DNA of 64,000 bases from Opisthocomus hoazin (lineage: Eukaryota; Chordata; Aves; Opisthocomiformes; Opisthocomidae), in the NCBI RefSeq assembly GCF_030867145.1, contig NC_134419.1, forward strand, positions 2,418,001 through 2,482,000. Direction: 5' to 3'. The translations under genes and the position numbers were made by a program. The notes beneath the pieces were generated by a model. That model did no database searches. It had not been told where the DNA came from and saw only the letters and a program-made list of their open reading frames with translations. Position 1 is the first letter of the stretch. Every line of letters begins with the position of its first letter. This document shows positions 24,401 to 36,503 of this stretch, in pieces.

Positions 24401-26865
24401 AAGCTCTCACCCTAGCTATCTTTTGCAGCTTCCCTGAGGTATCTTTGTCTGTAAAAAGCATGTAATGACCCCAGCAGAATATTGTCTCTAGAACACTGCC
24501 AACAGGTCAGGTTTCCTTCTGGGTCTAGGAGAGCAGAGATGACTTCTCTTCCAGACAAGACCTACCAAGCCATCCTACGGCATCAGCTCGTTAGCTGCTC
24601 CCCGCTCCGCCATGCTCGCCTGGCTCTCTGTAGTCTTCTAGACCATATTGTTTCCTTGAATTTATTTTAGGTGACCTCTCTTTCCACTTATTTACTTGTT
24701 GGACAGAGCTTCTGTTTCTTTTTACAACATACACCTTGAATATCCTGAGCAAAATCATTCCTTCACTGCAAACATCACACCAACAATCCTTGTCCTAGTT
24801 CGTGCAAGTTGAAAAGTATCTGATAAAAAAACCATATTAGTACCTGCTGCTTGGTTACCCTTTTGGTCAACCTTTTATTACCTGTTATGTACCAACTGTA
24901 GTCATTCTCGTTCTGCTGCTGCTCACTAACACTTCATGCTTGGAAGGCTACATTTCACCACAAATAGCTGCTGTTCTCTACAAAATCTGCTGCTTATAAA
25001 TCAGATCAAAAGTAGGGTATTATCAGCTGTGCTGCAAATAATTAGAGATTAAACGAGTACACATTAACTGTTTAGCAGCTAAGTCAGGTCAGTTTAATGT
25101 TCTCAACTGGCAGCTGCTTGCAGATGAAGTGCATTTCAGCAAATGACATTCAAAGCATTTCTTAAAAATGTCATCTAACAGTCTGCATGCTCGTGCTCCC
25201 GTTGAAACGTAGCCTAGACCTTCAACACAACGCCAAACCACTGAGGAGGTTTTCCGTCCTCTTTTGGGCATCACTCACATCACTCCAAGAAATAAAGAGA
25301 ACATCAGTCACCCAAAGTTCTCTGATGCATTGCAAAGGATCCTGGTGACTTCTGCTGCTTTTCTGTTATCAGAAACTCCTTTAACACACAATAAAGTACG
25401 TCATATGCTGAAATACCAATATTTTATCAAGTTACCTACAGCCCACAGGAAAACCGAACTGCTGTGAGATTTCTTGGTCAACCAACAGCAAAATCACAGA
25501 GGCTTTCAACAACCTGAGAAGTAAAGGTCCTCTGAATTAACTAGTGTTTCAACTATAAAAAGAGACTTAAAAAGACTCAGTCAGCTTAGTGCTTTCATTT
25601 TCAGAGAATAGAATGCAGAGAGAGGAGAAAATACCTCTGAAGAGTAGTAATAAGGATTTAAAGTCTTCAAGGATACAAAAATTCGTGAAGCACGCAGCTA
25701 TTTTTGATCAAGTTCATCTTTTCTATACGTGCCCAGCCAGGGCATTCCTTGGGCTCTAGTCTCCCCAAGACGGCCTCCACAGCCTGGTCTGAAGGAGCCT
25801 CTGGTGTAGGACATGGAAGGCGCCGACACACTGTCTGTAATGCTGGATAGTGAACATCCCAGCTGCTCTAGCTAAGCCTGTGGTTTGGGTCTCTGAGAGG
25901 AATATCTATGTTCATTCCTAAGGCTAAAGCCCGTGAGGCAAGGGACAAACGGCTTGGTTTACTGGCAAGGAAGGGTCTCTATGGCTACACCAAGGGTTGG
26001 ATGGAATCCTTCACGGAGTGCAGGCTCCAAAAACCTTAGGGCTGACTCCACTTGCAAGGACAGCAAAGCAGTCTCTATATCGCTGCTGGCAAGGGTGACT
26101 GCCTGACAGGAAACCTCTAAGCATAGCGAGTTTTAAGGGAAACGTGGCTCTTCAGGTCAGCAAGGCTGCTCATCTTCAGAGCGCATCAAAAGATATTTGC
26201 CGACTTGGCTCCAGCCATCCCAGTCTAAGGACCATAATTCAGCACATTTCTTCAGGTGTTAGCTGCTCCTATTTCCAAATCCAAGCTCAGAAACTCAACC
26301 CTAGCCCTGCCTGTGGCTTTAACCACCATCTAGTCAAGACTTCGCCTTCAAGGCATTACCCACTGTTAGTATCAGCCCTTATTGGTGTTACAGAAAGAAA
26401 CAGTCATCAACCCACAGCTTGCCAATCCCTGACCCTAGTTTTAGTCATACTACTATATGTAGCACTTCCACACGTGGGAAAAACCACCTAAGCTCACGAC
26501 AGATCTCATCTCTTTTCCAGTGGCTTTTTGTGCTGTGTTGCACTGAACTCTCAGCTACTTCCACCCCACCAGAAACTACTGTAACTTCACATAAGCCAAC
26601 AGTAACTCCGTATCACTCACCCACGTCATACTGAGCCCAAATGCCAAATCCAATCCAGCCTCACTTCACTGTCCAACAGCCCATCACAAACCATTTGTTT
26701 GTGCTAGCACCAACTCTTACCCGTCTCTCAACTCTTTAACGATTTAACAGGAAAGATGTTCAGCCCATAAGGTAGCAAGCTGTACAAATCTACCCCAAAT
26801 ACGATACCCTTTTTCATATACAAAATAAGTCATTCTACACAATACCTTTGGTCTACACCGTGACA
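18428..26865 (-). other. PDE4B: PDE4B intron, unassigned
   Basis: 8.4 kb without a recognised exon or RNA gene. About 19150-19750 is GC-richer than its surroundings and carries overlapping chance ORFs. About 25730-26800 has a different texture and may be an old, unidentified repeat (see findings). Confidence 0.6.
21971..22013. repeat. Short direct duplication
   Basis: TACTAGTCTTGTACA appears twice with a 3-4 bp spacer, followed by a third partial TTGTACA. It is a small local tandem duplication. Confidence 0.85.
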
Positions 26866-27303
26866 CACAGAATCACAGGATGGTCGGGGTTGACAGGGCC
26901 CTCTGTGGGTCACCCAGCCCAACCCCCTGCCCAAGCAGGGTCACCCAGAGCAGGCTGCACAGCACCGTGTCCAGGCGGGGCTGGAATATCTCCAGAGAAG
27001 GAGACTCCACAGCCTCCCTGGGCAGCCTGGGCCAGGGCTCCGTCACCCTCAGAGGGAAGAAGTTCTTCCTCATGTTCAGCTGGAACTTCCCATGCTCCAG
27101 TTTGTGCCCGTTGCCCCTTGTCCTGTCGCTGGGCACCACTGGAAAGAGTCTGGCCCCGTCCTCCTGACCCCCACCCTGCAGATATTTAGAGGCATTTCTA
27201 AGGTCCCCTCTCAGCCTTGTCTTCTCCAGGCTGAACAACCCCAGCTCCCTCAGCCTTTCCTTGTAGGAGAGATGCTCCTGTCCCCTCATCATCTTCGTAG
27301 CCC
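26866..27303 (-). mobile_element. CR1 LINE, 5'-truncated
   Basis: Reverse-oriented CR1. The 3' end at 26866 starts CACAGAATCACAGGATGG, followed by the CTCTGTGGGTCACCCAGCCC block typical of most copies here. The opposite strand keeps a long remnant of the ORF2 C-terminal frame. The truncation is near 27303. Confidence 0.95.
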
Positions 27304-30300
27304 AACTCCCAATCTGCATTTTCAGCACCACCAAGATTGTCTTTACTTCTCCCAGGCCCTGAACCTGCACAGAGCCCTCTAGACCCTATGTCTCTGTTTG
27401 TCATAGCCCAGTTTCATAGCTCCCCCACTAGCAGTAAGCAACCCTGGTCGTCCTCATGGAAACGTATTACCAGTGTCCCACCCACCACTGGTAACGTCCC
27501 CCCCGCACTGGGACACCTTCCCTCCCCTCGTCTCTGCCCGCTGGCCACCTCTCTGCAGGTGAAAGAAGGCTGAAGGAGGCAGCCAAATGCCATCACCCGC
27601 ACAAAGCCCACTGGCAAAACCATACGTAAAACTCATTGCTTGGCTTCTGAAGAGGAGAGAACATTCAGGAGAGACGGATGCAGGGGAGGAAAAAAATCCC
27701 AGAAACCACACACACAAAAAACCCACACAGACAGAAGGAAAAGGGAGAAGCAAAGACAACTACAGGGGAATTTTCTAGATCTTCTTCCCCCGATTTATTA
27801 ATAAACTAAACAAAGTGTATTGTTCAGTGCACAAACATTGGAAAGTGCCAAACTCAGAGTGCCCACGTGCACTTACAGAATTGCACTTCTTAAGGATCTG
27901 AATAGCCACAGATCTAATCCCTCGTCATCTACTAATCTATTTTCTCATCACTGACAGTAACGCCAGATGCTTCGACAGAAAGTGCAAGAAATTCCACTGT
28001 AGGCAGACGTAGGATAATCTGCTCTCCTAGAAAGTTTCTTCCAAGCCTTATTTCTCAGAGGCTGGCTTAAGCTATGAAGGATAAACATTTACATCTTTTC
28101 TGCAGCTCTCCGAAATTGTCTTTTTAGTATTTGCAAAGTTTTTCATGTTTCTGGATACTTCGGTGATTTACAGAAATTACTTTGGATCTAGCCATGTTCT
28201 GCGCTTCAAGGACGCTCTGGGAAATAGTCCCTCAGTCTAATTATACATCTAGTGAAAAAAGAAACCTTAACAGTCTTGAATTTTTCAATTTCACTGCATG
28301 CCTACTTGTTCTTATCTTGTACGACCAGGAAAAAAGCTTCTTACTTTACTTCCCCTGTACCATTCATCATACTTTCTCTAATATGTTTACCTGAATAAGG
28401 GATATACTCTTCAACTATCCGAGATGTAATGGCACATAGGGGTTACAAACACAACCAGTGGCATTTTACACTCACAGAATGGCACTAACAGATAAGAGAA
28501 ACAGGCCTGGCATGCATGTTTTAGCAAGCAACGTGATACTATAAGTTTGTTCTTTTTTTGTAAAAACAAGTTTTTAAAGCTGAAAACTATTTTCATAATT
28601 TAAGAAATTCAGCTAAAATGTTTTACCTAAAACAGCTAAATAACTACATTGCCTGAAAGCGAAACCTTGCAGCAGCAAGAATCTGAAAGTGAAGCTGACA
28701 AATTATTTTGATTCTCTAAACTAAGGGAAATACAGGGGGAAAAAAACAACAGAGCATTAGTAATAACATCAGATTAATATCCTTTTGCTTTAGAAGCAAT
28801 ATTTAATGTATGTAGACGCACATTCATCTGCAATAGCCTTCAAGTTTAGGGGAGTTCTTTCACATCGTCATTCGTTCTATGCCTTTCTAATAGTTTTTTT
28901 TCCATCTGGTAAGGCTATATTTATCCTACTGCCATAATTACACAATTTCATTTACCAGTGGAACTAGTGTAAAGACTTACATGCTTTCGCTTCTGCGTAA
29001 TAGGCATTTAATTTTAACAAATACAGGTGTCTCTCCACACCATTTTGTTATTACTTTTCCCAATGCCTAAGAACTAGCCCCATCTATACCGGGATAGCTT
29101 GTACCACGTGGATCACTTCAGGGCAGGGCTGTTTGGGTAAAACAGATCATCTCAACCGGCCCAACCCGTCAGCGCTTAAAATTGCCATTCTAAGAAGGAT
29201 TTTACAAATCTCCCCATGGCTATCCATTTCATCTACGGAAATTCAAGATAGTTGATTGTGATGACTGTTTAAACAGGACTACTGCTCACAGCGACGACTA
29301 GCCAGCTAACCTGTTATAAGCTTCCTGACAGGTAAATTGGACTCTCGAGTAAGGATCTCAATGCTGAATAAGGAGAGGCCTCCAGGTGAGGTGGAAAGAG
29401 TTGGGAAGCAAGGACAGGGGTGGTTGGGGCACAACAGGAAGGTCTGGGACACAAAGCTGCCGGCGCAGGGCACACACAGGGGCTGGTGAGCGCCTGGGAA
29501 AGCAAGAGGAAAAGACGACAGACGAAAGAGCACAACTGTCTGTAGCACTTTCACGGTACTTCATGGCAGCAAGAGGGGAAGCAGCAGAAGGATCTAACGA
29601 TTACGTTCAACATGGGCAGACCAACAGGTACAGAAAATGGGTTGGACAGCGAGGTTTTCATCTAATATACAAAGGCATGTACTGGTACAAAAGTAACTGC
29701 AAAGAAGGAAGCTGCAGTAACAGAAAGCACAAAGATCAATGAAGAGTTTTTGCAGCCTAGCAAGGAAGAGGAGAGGCTGTATTTACAGCAGGTAGCACCC
29801 TATTTACTACCAGAAAATGAGAAAAGGGTTCTACCTACAAATAACAAAATAGCATGGGATCAGGATTTGGCATACTGCTTATCTCCATGACACAGACTAG
29901 ACTTTGCTTGAATTCCTGCACCTGGATGCAGATTCAACCTGAATCTGTTTTTGGAAGGAGCAGCCAACAAGGCTGAATGTTGTCTTTTACTTCAGGTTCA
30001 CGTTTAAGCATCCCTTTAAAAATGGTTTGCTGGAATCTAAGATATCCAGAGATGAGAATAAAGTAAGACACAGGTGTACCTGGAGTACCTGGGCAGGCAC
30101 GTGGAAACATATTAAAATAGGTTAGATGACAAGAGAGACAGATAATTACAAGCAATAATCAGCTACATGCAGCCAGCACACTTAATAGTGTACTAGAAAA
30201 GCACTTTTTGCACTAAAGAGCTTTAGATTCTAGGCGATTTATAAATCAGAGCTTTGTTTACAATCTGGCCACCATCTCTGGAGCCGACAGCGAGGGATGC

Positions 30301-30863
30301 CGCAAACGAGCATCTCTCTCAAAGTGGTATAAAAAGTTCTCTGTGTCCCTGGATTTAAAACACGCAAATGCAATTACTCAGCTTGTGCCCTGCCGCTTCC
30401 TCTGAATTTCAAAGCAAAAGAATGAAAAGCGTTGCACGAATTCTGCTGCTAAGATAACTTGCAAATCTACCAGGAATTCTCTCTTCAGTGTAGGTGACCT
30501 CTCGGGATATCTCCTATTGTGGCAGACGCTGAGCACCACACAAAACAACTCCTCCGTGGCTACGTTCCACCTCGAGAGACCCAGAGTAAACAGCTCGCTG
30601 CCTACCAGAGCAGATCCACCACTCCTCACCCCAGGAGGTGGAAGGAGCATCCCTCTCTGCTCTCCCGCTCGGCGGGCTTGCACACAGCCGGTGTCTCGGA
30701 GACGATGCGGAGCTATGCAGAGGAAACGCTCAACTTCCAGATCCCCCCCCTAAACTCCCAACTCCCACCAGGCACCGGACTGGGAAAAGGAGAATCAGAA
30801 AACAAACCCCCAAACTGACTCAAACCACACGTTAGCGAGCACAACGCACAGCTGCAAAGCCCA
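27304..30863 (-). other. PDE4B: PDE4B intron, unassigned
   Basis: No exon or transposon was recognised. It is AT-rich between about 27.8 and 29.1 kb. Confidence 0.6.
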
Positions 30864-31214
30864 GGAGAGAAAGCTCCCCGGAGAAATGAAGGCTAGGAGG
30901 GCTGGTGGGACCAGAGGTTGGCAGGGCCCGGGGCTGCAGGTGGCTCTGGGGGTAGGAGACCCCCGGAGAAATGAAGGTTGGGAGGGCTGGTGGGACCAGA
31001 GGTTGGCAGGGCCTGGGGCTGCAGGTGGCTCTGGGGGTAGGAGAGAAGCTCCCTGGAGAAATGAAGGCTGGAGGGCTGGTGGGACCAGAGGTTGGCCGGG
31101 CCCGGGGCTGCAGGTGGCTCTGGGGGTAGGAGAGAAGCTCCCTGGAGAAATGAAGGCTGGAGGGCTGGTGGGACCAGAGGTTGGCAGGGCCCGGGGCTGC
31201 AGGTGGCTCTGGGG
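30864..31214. repeat. GC-rich minisatellite, about 4 copies of an 85-90 bp unit
   Basis: Each unit contains GAGAAATGAAGG, then GGGCTGGTGGGACCAGAGG, then CTGCAGGTGGCTCTGGGG. The GAGAAATG anchor recurs at 30881, 30966, 31056 and 31145, spacings of 85, 90 and 89 bp, so copy 1 to 2 is slightly shorter. A partial unit precedes the first anchor. Repetition in step with codons produces long Pro/Gly-rich ORFs on both strands, which should not be read as genes. It directly flanks the CpG island. Confidence 0.95.
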
Positions 31215-31752
31215 ACACGGCCTGGCCAGCCCGGCCCGTTCCAGCAGCGCAGGCACAGCGCGGTGCGGTGTCCTGTGCGGGGACGCGGCCGAACACCGCT
31301 TCCAACGGAGCGCGACGCTGCAGCGAGGCAAAGGTCCAAACCGAAACGAGCCATCCCAGCAGAAATTCGGAAAAAAAACCCACAAGAAAACAATTTTTAA
31401 AAACCCACAATTACAGAACACCTTCCCTTTTTGGAAAGCCGCCACCACCAGCCCTTCATTTTCCCTTCAAATTATCGGTCTTAACGCCATGTGATTCCAT
31501 ACGACGAAACTTACCGGAGCCACCGAAACGACCCGCCAGTGACGAAGACGTTTTCCCCGCTCCGCGCCCCGCACCCCGCCTCACCCCGGGGTCCCACCCC
31601 GCCTCACCCCGACCCCCCTCCCCGCCGGGACCCCCGGGCAAGGCGGCTGCGGGCCTCCCCGGGGCACCTCCCCCCTCGCCGGGGGCTGACGGAGAGCCCG
31701 AGGAGCCGGGCGGGAGCCCAGCGCTGCGGGCAGGGAGCCGCGGAGCGCTTAC

Positions 31753-31984
31753 CTTCCCCGGCAGCCCCGGCGGCCGCGCTCCTCTCCCCGCGGCGGCGCA
31801 GGCTCCCCCGTCAGCCCCGCTCCTCAGCGCTCCATGGCTCCGCCGCTCTCCCCAGCAACGGCAGCGGCCCGGCGGCTCTCGGCTCGGCTGAGAGCCCGCT
31901 CCGCTCCCTTCCCCGCGCTGCCGGGAGGGAGCGGCGCCGTCCGCTGCGGGCGCGGGGCCGGGCTCTCCTCAGCGCCGCGCTTCC
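31753..31984 (-). other. PDE4B: Candidate PDE4B non-coding exon 1 (5' edge approximate)
   Basis: The low-coordinate edge is a consensus donor, GAAG|GTAAGC. The upstream edge (transcription start) is not visible and is set arbitrarily just below the GC-box cluster. It would splice across about 27 kb to 4567. The competing donor at 31515 could extend this exon or define a second first exon. Confidence 0.45.
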
Positions 31985-31994
31985 CGCCCTCCCG

Positions 31995-32047
31995 CCGGGC
32001 GGGGCGGCCGTGAGGCGGGCGGGGCCGCCGCGGGGGGGGCGGGGCTG
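31995..32047. promoter_or_regulatory. Cluster of GC boxes (Sp1-type sites)
   Basis: Three GGGCGGGG-type motifs within about 50 bp, separated by GGCCGTGAGG- and CCGCCG-like spacers. They lie just upstream, in the PDE4B direction, of the candidate first exon, as expected of a TATA-less CpG-island promoter. Confidence 0.6.
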
Positions 32048-32419
32048 CCGTGAGGGGAGTCCAGGCCCGGCGCGGCCGGAGCCGCGAGGGTCCCTTCTCC
32101 CCCCCGCCTCAGGCTCCCCTCAGCCACGCGTGAGGCGCGCCGAGACCCGCCGAGCGCTGAGAGGAGCTCTGCCGCGAAGCACCCGGGAACGAAGCGAAAA
32201 GGCGCTTGAGGCGGCGGCTGATGGCGCGCTGAGGGCTCCCCTCGGGAACCGTCGCCCTCCGAGGCGCAGAGCTGGGGACACCCGAGCCCTGAGTACGCCT
32301 GCACCGCGCCCAACGCCCCTGGGCCGGGCACCGCGCACCCGGAGGGCACGGATAGCTCGGTTCAGATGGTCTCCTTACGGTAGGGACTTGCATCTGATCC
32401 TGGCCGTGGTGCAGAGCTT

Positions 32420-32948
32420 TCGTCAGACCCCGCCTGGAGTCCTGCGTCCAGCTCTGGAGCCCCCAGCGTAAGAAGGACAGGGATGTGTTGGAGCGGGGCC
32501 AGAGGAGGCCACGGAGATGATCCGAGGGCTGGAGCACCTCTGCTACGAGGACAGGCTGAGGGAGCTGGGGCTGGTCAGCCTGGAGAAGAGAAGGCTCCGG
32601 GGGACCTTAGAGCAACTGCCAGCGCCTGGAGGGGCTACAGGAAGGATGGAGAGGGGCTTTTCACAAGGGTGTGCAGGGATAGGATAAGGGGGAACGGCTC
32701 CAAGGGCAGAGTTAGATGAGATATGACGAAGAAACTCTTCCCCATGAGGGTGGTGAGGCCCTGGCCCAGGCTGCCCAGAGAAGCTGTGGCTGCCCCCTCC
32801 CTGGCAGTGCTCAAGGCCATGTTGGATGGAGCTCTGAGCACCCTGGGCTGGTGGGAGATGTCCCTGCTCATGGCAGGGGGGTTGGAACCAGATGAGCTTT
32901 AAGGTCCCTTCCAACCCAAACCATTCGACAATTCTGTGATTCTACGAT
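32420..32948 (+). mobile_element. CR1 LINE, 5'-truncated, abutting the CpG island
   Basis: Sense-oriented CR1 with a 5' edge at about 32405-32420 and a 3' end CCATTCGACAATTCTGTGAT. The subfamily has the GAGCTTTAAGGTCCCTTCC wording, as in the 14525 copy. It begins within about 100 bp of the CpG island's upstream edge. The ORF2 frame is broken by short indels. Confidence 0.92.
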
Positions 32949-34914
32949 CTTTGGGTGTTGGATGGCTTTGTCAAAGGCTGAGTTTCCATTGCGAAGCGGT
33001 AAGTTCGTATTTTAAAGGGGGAAGTTTCTTGCCGCCGCAGTTGAGGAACAGCATTTAAAAGAACGCACTCCAGCTCCCCAAACCTCAGAGTCCAGAACAC
33101 AAAAATAAAATGTATTCCTTACAAAACCCTTTAAATCAAGAGTTAAACTTGCTATTTGTGGATGACACACACAGACCCTTGATTTTTTCCAGGGATAAAT
33201 GACTCCAGCCTCCGAAAACTGAACAGAAGGCTGCTGTGTTGTAATTCTTGCTCAAGGGCCGGCCCGCAGCGTAGTATCCCTCGGATCTGCAGTACAGACC
33301 CAACCAGAGCTCGATAAACCAGCCTTTATGCAGTGACAAGAACAGTATTGAATGGAAGTTTTGTATCACATAATCATAAAGAAAAAAGATTTTCTGTGTA
33401 GCTATTCAGTTATGTTGTGATAAAATGAAGAGTTAATAACGGCTTGATAGATTTACGTGAAATATATGGAAGTTGCTTTTTAGCATACACAAAGTACATA
33501 ACTAATTATTAACAAAAGTTCCGTTTTTCACTCCTCTCTCCCCCCCAAACAAGGGCAAATTTATTTCCATACATATAATGCAAAAAAGTGTAAGACTGCC
33601 GATAGTTCTCATTCAAATGATGATTTCAGGTGTGTACTGTATTTCCTTGATCGCTTTGCATTGCAAACAAGGTACGGAAGAAGGGCAACCTCCACGAATA
33701 CATAATTCTGCAGTGCCAGAATTTTTAAAGCAACTGAAAAACATTTCTCTAGAATGCTTTGTACTGTTATAACTTATCACCTCATCCTTTCCTTGGCCAA
33801 TAAAACAGCACTCCCAACGTTTACTAGCCTATCAAGTCTGAAGTCCCAAAAAAGAAAGACTTTCACCACTATCCTGAAAAACAACTCCTGATGTCATGGC
33901 TGCATGTGGAACTAAGGGTGCTTATGCTTGGTCACAGGAGCTGAACTTTGTTGTCTCACACAAAAGCAAGACACCAGAGGCTGGGGCAGTAGGGATTCAG
34001 CTGAGTTTGGGCAGAACCAGGAACTGTCGCCTCCCAGAGCAGCCAGCTAGGCTCTTGCCTCTGCGAGCACTCCGGTTCCTGCAGAGAAAGGCCACTTACC
34101 AAGCAGCTCTCCAGGGACAATTCACCCCAGTGCAAGCAGCAGTGGCCAAAGCAGCCTGGGTGGCACGAGCCCTGCTCGAGACGGAGCGGTGAGCTTCTGC
34201 AAGCCCTGGGCCGGATGGCACTGCAGGTCTGAAAGCGCTGGGACGGCTTACAGTCCGTACACTGCCTCGTGGGTGGACACAGTGATCTGCAGCAACACGC
34301 AGGCTTTCCCTGCCCCAAGCCTCACCCTTAGGTAAGGAACACCTTCATTTTTGTCATGTGAAGGATGTGCTTTTGGAAAGAGTAAGGCACACAGGTCCCA
34401 ATTGCTTCCAAAAGAGACCAGCTAGACCAGCATCAGATCTAGTCCGGCCTTCATAGGCCATTACATCTCACCAGTTTTCTCCTGCTCAGTATTGTGTGTT
34501 TGACTAAAACATCTCCCAGAGTCACCCAGCCTGGGTCAGGAGATAGGACAGAGAAGCCACGACTTAACAGCCTGTTCCTCTGGTTGCTCACTGACAGCAA
34601 TAAAATACAAACTTAAGGCTCTGATTTGAACTTGTCCGACTTCAGCTTTCAAACTGTGGTTCTTATGCCCTTCCCTGCTAAACCAAAACTTACAGTATGT
34701 TACATGCTAATCAAGTCACTGCTTAATCCACTTTTTGATAAGCCAAGTAGATCAAACTCTTCAAATTCTTTATACGTGGCATTTTCTTCACTCTTCAAAC
34801 ATTTTTACAATTTTTTTTCTAGGCCTCAAAACATGCCAATAACTTTTTAAAAATTTGGGCTGCAAAACCATTTGTAGCATTTCAGTAGCATGCAGGAGCA
34901 GCGAGTAAGGTGGT
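32949..34914. other. Intergenic DNA upstream of the PDE4B island
   Basis: No gene recognised. A 98-codon plus-strand ORF at 33896-34192 has no domain I can name and no splice support. Confidence 0.6.
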
Positions 34915-35633
34915 GATGCCCCACCCTGGGGAAGAGCAGCTGGAGAGCTACCTGGCAGAAAAGGACCTGGGGGTGCTGGTCAACAGCTAGCTGACCAGGA
35001 GCCAGCAGTGTGCCCAGGTGGCCAAGAAGGCCAGCGGCATCCTGGCTTGGATCAGGAATGGTGTGGCCAGCAGGAGTAGGGAGGTGATGGTGCCCCTGTA
35101 CTCAGCACTGGTGAGGCCACACCTCGAGTTCTGTGTTCAGCTTTGGGCCCCTCACTCCAAGCAGGACATTGAGGGGCTGGAGCGTGTCCAGAGAAGGGCA
35201 GCGAGGCTGGGGAAGGGTCTGGAGAACAAGTCTGATGAGGAGCAGCTGAGGAAGCTGGGGCTGCTCAGTCTGGAGAAGAGGAGGCTGAGGGGGGGAACCT
35301 TATTGCTCTCTGCATCTACCTGGAAGGAGGGTGTAGTGAGGCTGGTGTTGGCCTCTTCTCCCAAGTAAATAGCGATAGGATGAGAGGCAATGGCCTCAAG
35401 TTGCATCAGGGAAGGTTTAGATTGGATATTGGGAAAAGTTTCTTTACTGAAAGAGTGGCTGGGCATTGGACCAGGCTGCCCAAGGTAGTGGTGGAGTCCC
35501 CATCCCTGGAGGGGTTCAAAAAAATGTGTGGATATGGCACCTGGGGACATGGTTTAGCAGGCATGGGGGTGTTGGGTTGGTGGTTGGACTTGATCTTAGA
35601 GGTCTTTTCCAACCTTGATGATTGTGTCATTCT
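34915..35633 (+). mobile_element. CR1 LINE, 5'-truncated, about 720 bp
   Basis: Sense-oriented, from within the ORF2 C-terminal region (CTGGCAGAAAAGGACCTGGG) to a decayed 3' end (CTTAGAGGTCTTTTCCAACC, then GATGATTGTGTCATTCT). The TTAGAGGTCTTTTCCAACC wording is shared with 41029-41201 and marks a third CR1 subfamily. Internal stops and frameshifts make it older than the GGGTCACCCAG-type copies. Confidence 0.93.
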
Positions 35634-36066
35634 CCCCTTCCCACCCCCCCCACCCCACCATGTGCTGCCTTGGTCAGTCAGTCACGTGTAAGGAAGCCGA
35701 TCGAGAGTCTGATGTGCAAGGGTGTTAAGCTTTGTGAAACTCTACAGTGAGGTCAGGTTCAGCAGCCCTTCCCTAGGTTTTAGATTTCATCTCTGTGGTT
35801 TAGGTTCAGGCAAATCCTTGGCTGTTGGGTACGGAGTATTTAGGAGCGTTGTAAGCACTGAACATACATAAGTTACAGCAGGACACAAAATTCTCAGATG
35901 GCTAGAAGCAGCCCTAATCTTCTAGGCTACAAGGCCAAGAAAATTAAAATCTTGCTCTTAGTCCACCACAGCCTCCAGGCAGCACATAGTATCTTGTAAC
36001 TCCCTGGCAACAAGAAATACCAGTAATCCTGATTCAGCCAGCGATTCACAAACACTGACAAAGTTC
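35634..36066. other. Intergenic spacer between two CR1 copies
   Basis: A C-rich run at about 35641-35658 follows the CR1 end. Nothing else was recognised. Confidence 0.6.
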
Positions 36067-36503
36067 CACAGAATCACAGAATCGTAGGGGTTGGCAGGGA
36101 CCTCTGTGGGTCACCCAGCCCAACCCCCTGCCGAAGCAGGGTCACCCAGAGCCGGCTGCACAGCACCGCGTCCAGGCGGGGCTGGAATATCTCCAGAGAA
36201 GGAGACTCCACAGCCTCCCTGGGCAGCCTGTTCCAGTGCTCCGTCACCCTCAGAGGGAAGAAGTTCTTCCTCATGTTCAGACGGAACTTCCTGTGCCTCA
36301 GTTTGCGCCCATTGCCCCTTGTCCTGTCACTGGGCACCACTGAAAAGAGCTTGGCCCCATCCTCCTGACCCCCACCCTTCAGATATTTGTAGGCATTTCT
36401 AAGGTCCCCTCTCAGCCTTCTCTTCTTCAGGCTGAACAAGCCCAGTTCCCTCAACCTCTCCTCGTAGGGGAGATGCTCCAGTCCCCTCACCATCCTCACC
36501 ATT
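36067..36503 (-). mobile_element. CR1 LINE, 5'-truncated
   Basis: Reverse-oriented, with 3' terminal repeats at 36067 (CACAGAATCACAGAATCG) and the CTCTGTGGGTCACCCAGCCC block. On the minus strand it keeps an open frame of about 150 codons of the ORF2 C-terminal region, one of the better preserved copies. Confidence 0.95.

Larger units (their letters stand above)
31500..32345 (-). promoter_or_regulatory. PDE4B: CpG island, probable PDE4B1 promoter and non-coding first exon(s)
   Basis: About 850 bp with very high GC and CpG content, against AT-rich DNA on the left and a CR1 on the right. It holds two excellent minus-strand donors: GGGGAAG|GTAAGC (exon edge 31753) and GGCTCCG|GTAAGT (exon edge 31515). 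Either could splice to the 5'UTR acceptor at 4567. It is the strongest CpG-rich region in the window on the correct side of the PDE4B1 start exon. Long ORFs inside it (up to 326 codons, plus strand, 31491-32471) reflect scarcity of stop codons in GC-rich sequence. Assignment to PDE4B is inferred from position, strand and donors. No transcript evidence is available. Confidence 0.7.

Noticed and set aside
30795..31448. 217- and 192-codon Pro-rich repeat ORFs on the minus strand
   Set aside because: Created by the 85-90 bp minisatellite read in several frames. The repeat is open in more than one frame on both strands, as expected of a tandem array.
31491..32471. 326-codon plus-strand ORF, Arg/Pro/Ala-rich
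   Set aside because: It spans the CpG island and runs into the adjacent CR1. Stop codons are rare in such GC-rich DNA, and overlapping frames on both strands are open too.
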